Under the pieces are notes generated by a model. It made no database searches. It was not told the DNA's origin and saw only the letters and a list, made by a program, of their open reading frames with translations. A stretch of DNA of 64,000 bases from Acidobacteriota bacterium (GTDB taxonomy: Bacteria; Acidobacteriota; UBA4820; DSQY01): contig JAJYLT010000011.1 of NCBI GenBank assembly GCA_021787565.1, positions 28,690-92,689 of the forward strand, given 5' to 3'. The translations under genes and the position numbers were made by a program. This document shows positions 1 to 8,067 of this stretch, piece after piece (the stretch's first letter is position 1; each line of letters starts with the position of its first letter).

Positions 1-1
1 G

Positions 2-670
2 ATCCAGGTGGCCGGCGAGGAGGCCTTCACCTACCTGGCCCTGGAGCCTCCCAACCCCGAGATCCTCAAGCTCGTGGGCAAGCTGAGGTACCGCACCTCC
101 TACGGGCAGAACGTGCTGAACCACTCGGTGGAGGTGGCCGAGCTCTGCGGCAACATGGCAGCCGAGCTGGGCCTGGACGTGACCCTCGCCAAGCGGGCCG
201 GCCTCCTTCACGACATCGGAAAGGCCATCGACGTGGAAAAGGAGGGGACCCACCCCCAGCTCGGGGGCGAAGCGGCCCGCAAGTACGGCGAGCACGAGGT
301 GGTGATCAACGCCATCGAGAGCCACCACGAGGACGTGGAGGTCATCCACCCCATTTCGGTGCTGGTGGCGGTCTGTGACGCCATCTCGGGCTCCAGGCCC
401 GGGGCGCGTCGGGCCTCCTTGACCGACTACCTGCGTCGAATCGAGACCCTCGAGAGCATCGTCACCTCCTTTGAAGGAGTGGAACAGTGCTTCGCCATTC
501 AGGCGGGGAGAGAGGTGCGGGTGATCGTCAAGACCGACCAGGTGGACGACGACAAGATGCCCTTCCTGACCTCCGAGATGGCCAAGAAGATCCAGGACGA
601 GATGGACTACCCCGGCCACATCCGCCTGACCATGATCCGGGAGGCGAAGGCGGTGCAGTACGCCGGGTAA
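2..670 (+). CDS. rny: Ribonuclease Y, C-terminal part (5' end outside window)
   Basis: Membrane-anchored endoribonuclease that initiates mRNA decay. The frame is open from the first complete codon of the window, so the N-terminal membrane helix, coiled coil and most of the KH domain lie upstream. What remains is the segment [11 protein letters not shown] typical of the family (here [11 protein letters not shown]), then the HD phosphohydrolase domain with its HDIG metal-binding motif near base 209 and a second conserved ESHH segment, and a normal RNase Y C-terminus. There is no frameshift. mqnE follows after about 70 bases that contain a small inverted repeat (TTGGACC/GGTCCAA around 700-715). 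The identification is firm; only the true start is unknown. Confidence 0.95.
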   Translation: MQVAGEEAFTYLALEPPNPEILKLVGKLRYRTSYGQNVLNHSVEVAELCGNMAAELGLDVTLAKRAGLLHDIGKAIDVEKEGTHPQLGGEAARKYGEHEVVINAIESHHEDVEVIHPISVLVAVCDAISGSRPGARRASLTDYLRRIETLESIVTSFEGVEQCFAIQAGREVRVIVKTDQVDDDKMPFLTSEMAKKIQDEMDYPGHIRLTMIREAKAVQYAG

Positions 671-740
671 TAGGACCGGAAAACGAGACCACGAATCCTT
701 GGACCAGGGTCCAATGGGTTCTTAGCCATAGGGGTTGCCC

Positions 741-1895
741 GTGAACACGATGCAGGCCTCCGAGCGGGCCGTTCAGGGGTTAGCCGGATCCCGGGTCCGC
801 CGGAGGCAGGTGCGGGATGCCTCCCTTCACCCCATCATCGACAAACTGGAGGCGGGCGAGCGCCTGGGGTTCGAGGACGGAGTGGCCCTCTACCGGACCC
901 ACGACCTGGCGACGCTCGGCATCCTTGCCAACCGCGTCCGGGAGGGGAAGAACGGCGGCGTGGCCTACTTCAACGTGAACCGCCACATCAACCACACCAA
1001 CATCTGCGTCACGGGCTGCTCCTTCTGCGCCTTCGCCAAGAAGCCGCGGCAGGAGGGCGCCTACCGCATGACCATCGAGGAGATCGCCGGAAAGGCGGTG
1101 CCGGCCCCGGGCGAGCGGTGGGAGGAGATCCACATCGTCGGCGGGCTGGACCCCGGGTTCAGCTTCCAGGACTGCCTGGAGATGCTGCGGGCCATCCGCG
1201 CCGTCAACCCTTCGGTCCACCTCAAGACCCTGACCCTGGTGGAGGTGGACTACTACGCGAAGCGCGAGCGCAAGAGTCCCCAGGAGATCCTGGAGGCCCT
1301 CCGGGAGGCCGGCATGGGCTCGCTGCCCGGCGGCGGGGCGGAGATCCTCGGAGAGGAACTGCGGCGGAAGATCTGCCCCAACAAGATCAGCGGACAACGC
1401 TGGCTGGATCTTGCCCGGATCGCCCATCAGATGGGCATCCGCAGCAACTGCACCATGCTCTACGGCCACGTCGAGGCCATCGAGGACCGGGTGGACCACG
1501 TGCTGAGGCTGCGGGAGCTCCAGGACGAGACGGGTGGATTCATGGCCTTCATCCCGCTCCAGTTCAACAAGCACAATACTCCGTATGAGCACCTGCCCGA
1601 CGTGACCGGGGAGGACAACCTCAAGACCCTGGCCGTCTCCCGCCTGCTTTTCGACAACATCGACCACATCAAGGTGTACTGGATCATGGTGGGGTTGAAG
1701 ATCGCCCAGGCCGCCCTCTGGTTCGGGGCGGACGACCTCGACGGGACCGTGGTGGAGGAGCGCATCACCCACGACGCGGGCGCCACCACGCCCGTGGGCG
1801 TGGGACTCGAGGACCTCCTCCACCTGATCCGGAAGGCCGGCCGCGTACCCGTCGAGCGCGACAGCCTCTACGGCGTCCGTCAGGTCTACGCGTAG
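741..1895 (+). CDS. mqnE: Aminofutalosine synthase, radical SAM
   Basis: Radical SAM enzyme of the futalosine menaquinone pathway; it joins chorismate-derived 3-[(1-carboxyvinyl)oxy]benzoate and inosine to give aminofutalosine. About 384 residues, normal for the family. The SAM [4Fe-4S] motif is CVTGCSFC at about residues 89-96. MqnE-type segments follow (KICPNKISGQRW, TMLYGHVE, ELQDETGGFMAFIPL, FGADDLDGTVVEE), which separate it from the related MqnC. Start choice: GTG at 741 has AGGGG 6 bases upstream; TTG at 735 and ATG at 750 are alternatives. A UbiD-family decarboxylase at 48.2-49.7 kb could act later in the same pathway (inference). Confidence 0.93.
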   Translation: MNTMQASERAVQGLAGSRVRRRQVRDASLHPIIDKLEAGERLGFEDGVALYRTHDLATLGILANRVREGKNGGVAYFNVNRHINHTNICVTGCSFCAFAKKPRQEGAYRMTIEEIAGKAVPAPGERWEEIHIVGGLDPGFSFQDCLEMLRAIRAVNPSVHLKTLTLVEVDYYAKRERKSPQEILEALREAGMGSLPGGGAEILGEELRRKICPNKISGQRWLDLARIAHQMGIRSNCTMLYGHVEAIEDRVDHVLRLRELQDETGGFMAFIPLQFNKHNTPYEHLPDVTGEDNLKTLAVSRLLFDNIDHIKVYWIMVGLKIAQAALWFGADDLDGTVVEERITHDAGATTPVGVGLEDLLHLIRKAGRVPVERDSLYGVRQVYA

Positions 1896-2001
1896 GGGAA
1901 TTGCGAATTGAAAGAGAACACCAAACGCCAAGGCACGAAGGGCTGACGGATTGGGGATTTGGGAAGCGGCTCATCCTTGGCCCCTCCACCCTCCTTCCCA
2001 T

Positions 2002-2056
2002 TGTGGGAGCCGTCGCCTGACGGCGACGGGATCGCGATCAGGCGATCGCTCCCACA
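2002..2056. repeat. REP-like hairpin, family A copy 1
   Basis: Bounded by the inverted repeat TGTGGGAGC / GCTCCCACA. Inside are two smaller hairpins, CGTCGCC-TGA-CGGCGACG and a GATCGC...GCGATC pair. Related copies lie at 22070-22128 (same orientation) and 4985-5034 (inverted). Confidence 0.75.
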
Positions 2057-2100
2057 TCCATCATCCATCATCCATCATCCAATCCATCATCCATCATCAT
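2054..2100. repeat. Heptamer tandem repeat (CCATCAT)
   Basis: About six imperfect copies of a 7-bp unit directly abut the REP-like hairpin. It is one of several simple 7-8 bp repeat tracts in the gaps of this window. Confidence 0.8.
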
Positions 2101-2107
2101 ACAAAGA

Positions 2108-2131
2108 GGGGCGAGGCCTAGGCCTCGCCCC
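2108..2131 (-). terminator. Perfect 24-bp palindrome, likely terminator of the minus-strand envelope gene
   Basis: GGGGCGAGGCCT pairs with its exact complement, leaving no loop in the perfect form. Read on the minus strand it lies just past the stop of the gene ending at 2159 and is followed by TCTTTGT, a weak U-rich tail. It could also stop transcripts leaving mqnE. Confidence 0.5.
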
Positions 2132-2158
2132 GTGCCAGGAAGAGGGAGGAAAAGGAAA

Positions 2159-3862
2159 CTATCGCCGCCGGTTGCTCCGACCGGGCGGCGGTGCTGAAGG
2201 GATGCTGATTCGGGGCTCCGGCACGCTCATGCCGGAGGGCGGGCGGCTGGGGATACGCCGCGGCGCCTGCGGGAAGGGCTCTACGCGCTGTGGCCTCTCC
2301 ACGCCCTGCCGCTCCCACCGGGGTGTTTCGCGAACCGGTGGCGCAACGGATCGGGGCGCGTACCGATTCGGCTCGACTCGCTTGGGAACGTAGGGTTCGG
2401 TCCGGACGCCGCCCTCGACGGGTGTTCGGGGGCTCCGCGGCGTGCGGTCACTCGAGCTCCGGTTGGGGGCAGCCGGCCAGTCGCGGCCGCGGGGCTGGTT
2501 GGGGACGGCCGTCCGATCTCCGGCTCCACCCCTGACCGGGCGCGTGTCGCGCCAGGCGGGCTGGACGGAGGGGAAGGCACGGCTCGTGGTCCTGATGGGC
2601 TCCGCGATCTGCCTTCCAAGCTCTCGGCCCGTGATCCGTCCGTCCCGGAAGGCCCTCACGCGATGGGGCGGCAGGTTGATGGAGGTGAAGCTCCCTCTGC
2701 TCCTGGGGCTCCCGCCGCGAAGGCCACCGGGGTTGCCCGGCGCCCTCGGATAGATGGGACGGGGCGGGGGGGCGGTCCGATGGTGCACGATGATGGGCCT
2801 CAAATTGCTCTGGTAGATGTAGCCCACGGGACAGCTATACCAGCCGGCCGGGCCCCAGATGGGGTAACCGTCATAGCCGAGGGGACACCAACCCAGCCAG
2901 CCGTCGTCCCCCCACCAGAAGCTGACCCACGCCGGTGCGAAATAGGGGCCGGGGACCCATCCCCACCCGATGCCCACGTTGAACACCCATCGCCCGTAAT
3001 GGAAGGGGGCCCAGCCCCAGGCCTCGTAGGGAACCCAGGTCATGCCCCAGGGATTCCAGACCCACCTGCCGTCGGTGTAGGGAGCCCACCCGGCGGGCAG
3101 GCCGCTGGGGTACCAGACGTCGCCGTAGGGGGCCGTGTAGGACCAACTGCCGTAGTTATCGAGCTCGGAGGAGTAGGCGTAAAGGTCCGAAGGCAGATAG
3201 CGCCGGGAGACCGATTGCACGGGCCTCGGCAGGTTGCTGTCCCGGTACTGCACGAGGGTCGAATCCACCGGCTGGGCGGTCATGGGCTGCAGCGGGGGAT
3301 AGCCGTAGTCCGTGTAGGTCATCTGGTGGGCCTGAAGGGCCACGGTGGAGCCCGCGCTGGCCACGAGGCAGGCTCCATCCAGGGCAGTGATCTTGGTCCT
3401 GTCGACGTTCTGAACCTGGAGGTAGTAGACCCCGGGGCGTGAAGGGCTGAGCGAGGCCGAGGGGGTCGTGACCACGTAGTCGGCCGTCTGGTCATTCCAG
3501 CCCCTCACGTCGAGGAGCATGGCCCCCTTCCACAACCGGACGACCAGTCCCTTGCCGCTGGCCGGGCCCGCCTGGGGGAACTGGTCCACTTCGATCCGCG
3601 AATCGTAGTCCACCCAGAGGTGGTTCCCATCCTGCATGAGGACGTCGAGCTGGCCGCTGGGCCCCGTCCAGATGTTGTCGCCGTTCATGAGCGGCACGTT
3701 GATGCCCAGGCTCTGCGTTTGCTCGTCCGCGGAGCCCTGGACGTAGCCATCCCCCCTGACGTTCTTGACCACCGCGTAGTCTTCGGCCCGGAACGCCGTT
3801 GCTCCCGCCAGCAGGAAAAGGCTGGTGAGCGCGGCTACCATCAGTGGTTTCGTGGTCCACAT
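2159..3862 (-). CDS. Exported FecR/DUF6600-type protein with Trp/Tyr-rich repeats
   Basis: 567 residues. A signal peptide occupies about residues 1-26. Residues about 45-150 resemble a FecR domain (MNGDNIWTGPSGQLDVLM...). Residues about 235-360 form a striking Trp/Tyr/Gly/Pro-rich array of the DUF6600 type, with repeats such as GRWVWNPWGMTWVPYEAWGW. The last 200 residues are low-complexity, rich in Pro, Arg and Ser. The protein is therefore extracytoplasmic; its function is unknown, and cell-envelope or surface binding is only inference. It has a near-consensus sigma-54 promoter ending about 27 bases before the ATG and a GGAGG ribosome site. The 4045-4779 gene lies upstream on the same strand, separated by 182 bases. 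Confidence 0.8.
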   Translation of the reverse strand: MWTTKPLMVAALTSLFLLAGATAFRAEDYAVVKNVRGDGYVQGSADEQTQSLGINVPLMNGDNIWTGPSGQLDVLMQDGNHLWVDYDSRIEVDQFPQAGPASGKGLVVRLWKGAMLLDVRGWNDQTADYVVTTPSASLSPSRPGVYYLQVQNVDRTKITALDGACLVASAGSTVALQAHQMTYTDYGYPPLQPMTAQPVDSTLVQYRDSNLPRPVQSVSRRYLPSDLYAYSSELDNYGSWSYTAPYGDVWYPSGLPAGWAPYTDGRWVWNPWGMTWVPYEAWGWAPFHYGRWVFNVGIGWGWVPGPYFAPAWVSFWWGDDGWLGWCPLGYDGYPIWGPAGWYSCPVGYIYQSNLRPIIVHHRTAPPPRPIYPRAPGNPGGLRGGSPRSRGSFTSINLPPHRVRAFRDGRITGRELGRQIAEPIRTTSRAFPSVQPAWRDTRPVRGGAGDRTAVPNQPRGRDWPAAPNRSSSDRTPRSPRTPVEGGVRTEPYVPKRVEPNRYAPRSVAPPVRETPRWERQGVERPQRVEPFPQAPRRIPSRPPSGMSVPEPRISIPSAPPPGRSNRRR

Positions 3863-3888
3863 AGCCTGACCTCCACGCCTCTCCTACG

Positions 3889-3905
3889 AGCAAGGGATGT
3901 GCCAG
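3889..3905 (-). promoter_or_regulatory. Sigma-54 (RpoN) promoter
   Basis: Minus-strand CTGGCACATCCCTTGCT matches the -24/-12 consensus YTGGCACGRNNNTTGCW at every fixed position except the G and R after CAC. The GG-GC spacing is exact. Transcription would start about 15 bases before the ATG at 3862, leaving the GGAGG site in the leader. Confidence 0.7.
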
Positions 3906-3989
3906 CCACGAAAGCCGGCCATCCCCTAGAAATTCCTGGAAGCATCACAATAGGGAATCGGAATTGTCCTGTGCCGAACGCAGAATTCA

Positions 3990-4003
3990 TCCGGGTTACC
4001 GGA
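3990..4003. promoter_or_regulatory. Possible enhancer-binding site (TCCGG-N4-CCGGA)
   Basis: A short perfect inverted repeat about 90 bases upstream of the sigma-54 promoter, a usual distance for an activator site. No known operator is recognised; the link is inference. Confidence 0.3.
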
Positions 4004-4044
4004 CACTGCCGGCGCACCGTTCGGACAGATCCTGAGCCGTCCGG

Positions 4045-4779
4045 CTACTTGTTCCCCTCGATGATTACCGTAGGCGGAACGGCGGAGATCTGCTGCTGGA
4101 CGCTCTGGATTTGGCTGTCCAGGCCGGATAACTGGTTCTTCACGCTGTTCAGCTGGGACTGCGCCTGGTCGATCTGGGCCTGAATCCGCTGTTTGTCGTT
4201 GTACTGGGTGGAGAAGTTGAATTTCTGCTGCAAGTCCTGGACTTGCTTGCTCAGATCGGCCTGCTGCCGCTGGGCCGTGAATCTGTCGCTCATGAGGGAA
4301 TTCAGCCGGCCCTGCAGTTCCTGCCGGGCGCGCTGCGCATTGGCCGCCTCCGCGGCCTGCCTATCTTCCTTGGGAGCGGCCTTGGATCCCTCCGCGGAGG
4401 AAGGGACTTCCCCTTTGGCTGGAGAGCTCAATTCGCCCTCGTTGGCAAGGCGGGAATGGGCCGTGATCTTGTTGAGCATCTCGTCGGTAATGACGAGAGG
4501 CTGGGGCTTTTCAGGGGGTAGCACGGAGGCGGGGACCACACCCTGCATGTCCGGGGTTGCCTTTTTCGTGTTCAGTTCTTGGCTCGCCGCCATATCTATC
4601 TGGTCCGCGGGCAGGTAGAGAGTCATCCCCTCCTTCATGAAGAAGGCCAAGTTCTGCTTGATCACCGGCTTTTCCTCGGCGGTGATGATCTTGCCGTTCT
4701 TGAGCTGGATCTGGTATTCGGCGGAGACTGAAGCCCCCACTAGACAGAACAACGTGGTTAGAAGAAGAATCCGCTTCAT
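4045..4779 (-). CDS. Exported coiled-coil protein of unknown function
   Basis: 244 residues. A clear signal peptide (residues 1-20, ending ...VGASVSA) is followed by a short beta-rich segment (YQIQLKNGKIITAEE, about 21-60) of the kind seen in periplasmic proteins that begin with a small SH3-like fold. Residues about 140-232 are a Gln-rich heptad-like coiled coil. I do not recognise a named family. The start is supported by an AGGGGGTTAGGA ribosome site directly before the ATG and by a promoter at 4805-4833. It may be co-expressed with the FecR/DUF6600 gene downstream, although that gene has its own sigma-54 promoter. Confidence 0.72.
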   Translation of the reverse strand: MKRILLLTTLFCLVGASVSAEYQIQLKNGKIITAEEKPVIKQNLAFFMKEGMTLYLPADQIDMAASQELNTKKATPDMQGVVPASVLPPEKPQPLVITDEMLNKITAHSRLANEGELSSPAKGEVPSSAEGSKAAPKEDRQAAEAANAQRARQELQGRLNSLMSDRFTAQRQQADLSKQVQDLQQKFNFSTQYNDKQRIQAQIDQAQSQLNSVKNQLSGLDSQIQSVQQQISAVPPTVIIEGNK

Positions 4780-4804
4780 TCCTAACCCCCTTTCGCGCGT
4801 TTAT

Positions 4805-4833
4805 AGTATGGCGCCCCGGGGGCGGCCGGTCAA
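4805..4833 (-). promoter_or_regulatory. Sigma-70 promoter for the 4045-4779 gene
   Basis: Minus strand TTGACC, 17-bp spacer, CATACT. The spacing is ideal and the -35 is 5 of 6; the -10 is weaker. Confidence 0.5.
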
Positions 4834-4849
4834 GATTGGGGGGACGCCC

Positions 4850-4952
4850 CAATTCCGCGATAGCGGCTCAACCGCTTTGTAGGAGCGGCGCCTCGCCGCG
4901 AACCGGGTGACCCTGCGACCAGGATGCGGTGCCCGCGTACGGTCCGTCGCGC
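4850..4952. repeat. MITE-like element, truncated copy
   Basis: Begins CCAATTCCGCGATAGCGGC and runs through a GTAGGAGCGGCGCC/GGCGCGA-type hairpin. It matches the complement of 31850-31956 over about 100 bases with few differences, then the similarity stops after GGTCCGTCGCGC, so one terminal inverted repeat is missing. See the complete copy at 31814-31956. Confidence 0.75.
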
Positions 4953-4984
4953 TGTATGCTCGCTTCTAGGGAAAATCGTCCGCT

Positions 4985-5034
4985 GCGGGAGCAATCGCCC
5001 GATTGCGACAGTCGCCGGTAGGCGACGGCGCCCA
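4985..5034. repeat. REP-like hairpin, family A copy (inverted)
   Basis: Complementary in layout to the 2002-2056 element: GCGGGAGC at one end, GTCGCC...GGCGAC hairpin and an ATCGCCCGAT pair inside. Confidence 0.6.
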
Positions 5035-5070
5035 TAGTGATGCGGATGCGATGGAGCGACTGGGACCGAT

Positions 5071-5099
5071 TTGACACACCTTCACGCCGTTGGTAGTCT
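5071..5099 (+). promoter_or_regulatory. Sigma-70 promoter of the TPR/kinase gene
   Basis: TTGACA (perfect -35), 17-bp spacer, TAGTCT. The predicted start of transcription, about 5106, is only about 13 bases before the TTG start codon at 5119; the GGAGG ribosome site fills this leader. Confidence 0.6.
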
Positions 5100-5118
5100 G
5101 ACCCCGTTGGAGGCGCCC

Positions 5119-8067
5119 TTGTCCCAGCTCTCGCGGGAAGCCTGGAAGGCCTATTTCAGGGGGGACTATCTCAGGGCGGGAGATCTCTACAAGGCGGCCG
5201 GCCTCGAAGAGAAAGCGCTGAAGATGTATCTGAAGGCGGGGGCCCTGTCGGCGGCCTCCCAGGTGGAGGAATCGCTCGGGCGGGTATCCCAGGGGGTGGA
5301 TCACCTGCTCCGGGCCGGCGATCCGACCTCCGCCGCCCAGATGCTGGCCCGCCACGGCCAGTTCGGCCGGGCGGCCCAGATCATGGGTGAATCGGGAAAC
5401 AAGTTCCAGGCGGCCCAGCTCGCGCTCAAGGGGGGCCACGTGACCCTTGCCGCCCAGTACCTGGAGCAGTCGGGACGGTACCTGGACGCCGGCCGTCTCC
5501 ACTTTCAAGGTGGAAACGTGGAGCGCGCGCTCCTTCTTTTTGAGAAGGCGGTCAAGGCTCTGCCCTCCATGGACCTGCTGACGGCGTCGGACCAGCTTCA
5601 GCAGCGGGAACAGTTGACGGAGATCGCCCGCTTCTTCGAGGAGGGGCAGGCCTATGCCCGCGCGGCCGAGGTCCACGAGAGCCTGAACAACGCGATGCAG
5701 GCGGCCCAGTGCTACGAGGCCGCCAAACAGTACACAAAGGCCATGGAGCTGTACCGGCGGGCGGGGGCCATGGATAGGGTCTCGGCGCTCGTGGATCGGG
5801 AGGAGAACACACCCACCGAGCTTCGGGCCGAGGCGCTCCTGGCCAAGGGGGAGACGGGGGAGGCGGCGCTCCTTTTCATCAAGGCCGGCCGCAAGGAGCG
5901 GGCGGCGGACCTGCTGGAGAAGGCGGGGAACGTGGCTGGAGCGGCCGAGCTGCGGAGGGAGATGGGGGATTACGAGGCGGCCGGCAATCTCTTCTTCCGG
6001 GCCCAGGCCTACCTGCCCGCCGCCGAGAGTTTCCAGCAGGCCGGCCTCCACGGAATGGCCAAGCAGTGCTATCTCGAGGCGGGTGACCTCGGCCCGGCCT
6101 GTCGGATGGCCTATGAGGCGGGCGATTGGGAGGAGGCGGTCGAGCTGGCGGCCAGCAGGGAGGATCGGGAGTACCTCCTCAAGCGGCTGCAGGCTCTCCC
6201 GGAGGGGCGCGAACTCCAGGCGCGGATCGGCGTCCTGAAGGCCAGGCTCTTCATCGAATTGGACCAACCGGAGCTGGCGCGCGTGTGCCTGGATGGCCTG
6301 CCCGCCTCCTCCGGGACGGAGGATCTCTGGCGCCTGTACCTCTTGGGGCGGACGCGGGAGGCCGAGGGCAGTCTGGATGAGGCCTCCTCCGCCTACCGCC
6401 AGGTGATGGCCCAGGACGTCTCCTTCCGGGACGTCAAGCGCCGGTTGGAGGGCCTCAAGCGCCAGCCCCAGGCCGCGGCCCCCTTGAAGGATGAGAGGTA
6501 CCGCGCCTTGAGGCCCAGGGGGAGGGACGCCTTCGGCCCGTGGTTCGAAGGGGAAGACGGCTCTCTCCGCCTGCCCGTGCTCATCCACACCGCCAGGACT
6601 CCGAGATCGGACGATCCCCTGTCGGCACAGGAGGGCTTCCAGGTGAGGCTGGAGCTTCGGCACCCGGCCATCCTTTCGCTCAGGGACGCGGTGCCGGGCG
6701 GGGATGAGACGATCCTGGTCTACGAGTCCTTCGATGGACGCCCTCTGTCGGGTTGGCTCGGGGAGGGCTACGCGCCCTCCGCCTACGGTGCCGTGGACAA
6801 GCTCCGGCAGTGTCTGGAGGCGCTCGCGGAGGCCCACAGACGCGGGGCGGTTCACGGCCACGTATCGCCGGACGCCGTCTTGATGGACGGGGAGGGGCGG
6901 ATCAAGATCCACGGCTTCGGCCTGCTGGGCGCGTGGAGGGAGCTGGAGCCTTCGCCGGAGCGCGAGGCGCTGAGGCCCTACCTGGCGCCCGAGGTCCTGG
7001 CCGGGGGGGCTCCGACGGTGCGGTCTGACCTCTTCGGGGCTGGTGCCCTCTTCGTCCGCCTGGTCACCGGGGCCTCCCTCGACCGGGCAAAGGAGGGGCA
7101 GGCCTCCGGTTCCGCCGATCCCCTCCAGGGGGCCACCGTCGCGGAAAACGTCCGGGCGCTGGTGCTCAAGCTCCTGGAGGTCCAGCCCGACGGGCGTTAC
7201 GCGGATGCCGCCGAGGCGCTCCAGGACTTGGCGGCCCAGGAGTTGCCGCCGGGGTCCGTGATCGCGGGTCGGTACGAGGTCCTCGAGGAGCTGGGGCGGG
7301 GCGGCATGGGCCAGGTGTTCCGGGTCAGAGACCGGGAGCTGGACGAGGTGATCGCCCTCAAGACCCTGCGCCGGCGGCCCGACCTGAGCGAGCAGGCCCG
7401 CTCCAGGTTCCTGCGGGAGATCAAGCTCACGAGAAAGATCACCCACCCCAACGTCGTCAGGGTGTTCGACCTGGGTGCGTGGAGGGACCTCTCCTTCATC
7501 ACCATGGAGTACATCCCCGGGAGGACGCTCAGCCAGTGGGTGCGGGACGGCGAAGGGAAGAACGCCAACCTCAGGCAGAAGGTGGAGATCCTCCGGGCGG
7601 TGGCGGCGGGGCTGGCCGAGGCGCACAAGCTGGGCATCATCCACCGCGACCTCAAGCCGCAGAACGTGATCCTCACGCCCAGCGGCATCCCCAAGCTACT
7701 GGATTTCGGCATCGCCTACACGGAGGCGGAGGGGAACGAGGATCTCACGCAGGAGGGCCACTTCGTGGGCTCCCCCAAGTATGTGTCCCCGGAGCAGATC
7801 CAGGGATTGCCCCTCGACGCGCGGTCCGACATCTACTGCCTCGGGCTGCTCGCCTATTTCCTGCTGACCGGCCACGACGCCTTCACGGGAGACAAGCCCT
7901 CGATGATCCTGATCAAGCAGCTCAAGGAGCCGCCCCTTCCCCCCTCCCGCCTGGTCCGCCTTCCGCCCAGCCTGGAATCGCTCGTCCTGAAGTGTCTGAA
8001 CAAGAAAACCGACGACCGCCCGTCCGATCTGGCCGAAGTCTCGCGGACGCTCAAGGAGATCGTATGA
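5119..8067 (+). CDS. TPR-like repeat protein with pseudokinase and Ser/Thr kinase domains
   Basis: 982 residues from TTG at 5119, which has GGAGG five bases upstream; the frame is open from 5071, but that stretch holds the promoter. Residues about 1-450 are alpha-helical TPR-like repeats (YLRAGDLYKAAGLEEKA and similar). Residues about 455-690 look like a protein kinase fold in which the catalytic loop reads HGHVSPDAV instead of HRDxxxxN and DFG is replaced by HGFG, so it is probably a pseudokinase. Residues about 715-980 are a complete Hanks-type kinase: GRGGMGQVF loop, HRDLKPQN at about 842, DFG at about 862, and APE replaced by SPE. There is no transmembrane helix. The stop overlaps the next start (ATGA). 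Confidence 0.88.
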   Translation: MSQLSREAWKAYFRGDYLRAGDLYKAAGLEEKALKMYLKAGALSAASQVEESLGRVSQGVDHLLRAGDPTSAAQMLARHGQFGRAAQIMGESGNKFQAAQLALKGGHVTLAAQYLEQSGRYLDAGRLHFQGGNVERALLLFEKAVKALPSMDLLTASDQLQQREQLTEIARFFEEGQAYARAAEVHESLNNAMQAAQCYEAAKQYTKAMELYRRAGAMDRVSALVDREENTPTELRAEALLAKGETGEAALLFIKAGRKERAADLLEKAGNVAGAAELRREMGDYEAAGNLFFRAQAYLPAAESFQQAGLHGMAKQCYLEAGDLGPACRMAYEAGDWEEAVELAASREDREYLLKRLQALPEGRELQARIGVLKARLFIELDQPELARVCLDGLPASSGTEDLWRLYLLGRTREAEGSLDEASSAYRQVMAQDVSFRDVKRRLEGLKRQPQAAAPLKDERYRALRPRGRDAFGPWFEGEDGSLRLPVLIHTARTPRSDDPLSAQEGFQVRLELRHPAILSLRDAVPGGDETILVYESFDGRPLSGWLGEGYAPSAYGAVDKLRQCLEALAEAHRRGAVHGHVSPDAVLMDGEGRIKIHGFGLLGAWRELEPSPEREALRPYLAPEVLAGGAPTVRSDLFGAGALFVRLVTGASLDRAKEGQASGSADPLQGATVAENVRALVLKLLEVQPDGRYADAAEALQDLAAQELPPGSVIAGRYEVLEELGRGGMGQVFRVRDRELDEVIALKTLRRRPDLSEQARSRFLREIKLTRKITHPNVVRVFDLGAWRDLSFITMEYIPGRTLSQWVRDGEGKNANLRQKVEILRAVAAGLAEAHKLGIIHRDLKPQNVILTPSGIPKLLDFGIAYTEAEGNEDLTQEGHFVGSPKYVSPEQIQGLPLDARSDIYCLGLLAYFLLTGHDAFTGDKPSMILIKQLKEPPLPPSRLVRLPPSLESLVLKCLNKKTDDRPSDLAEVSRTLKEIV

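Noticed and set aside
4966..7644. Minus-strand frame of nearly 900 codons opposite the TPR/kinase gene
   Set aside because: Same shadow effect; its sequence mirrors the kinase codons and has no domain.
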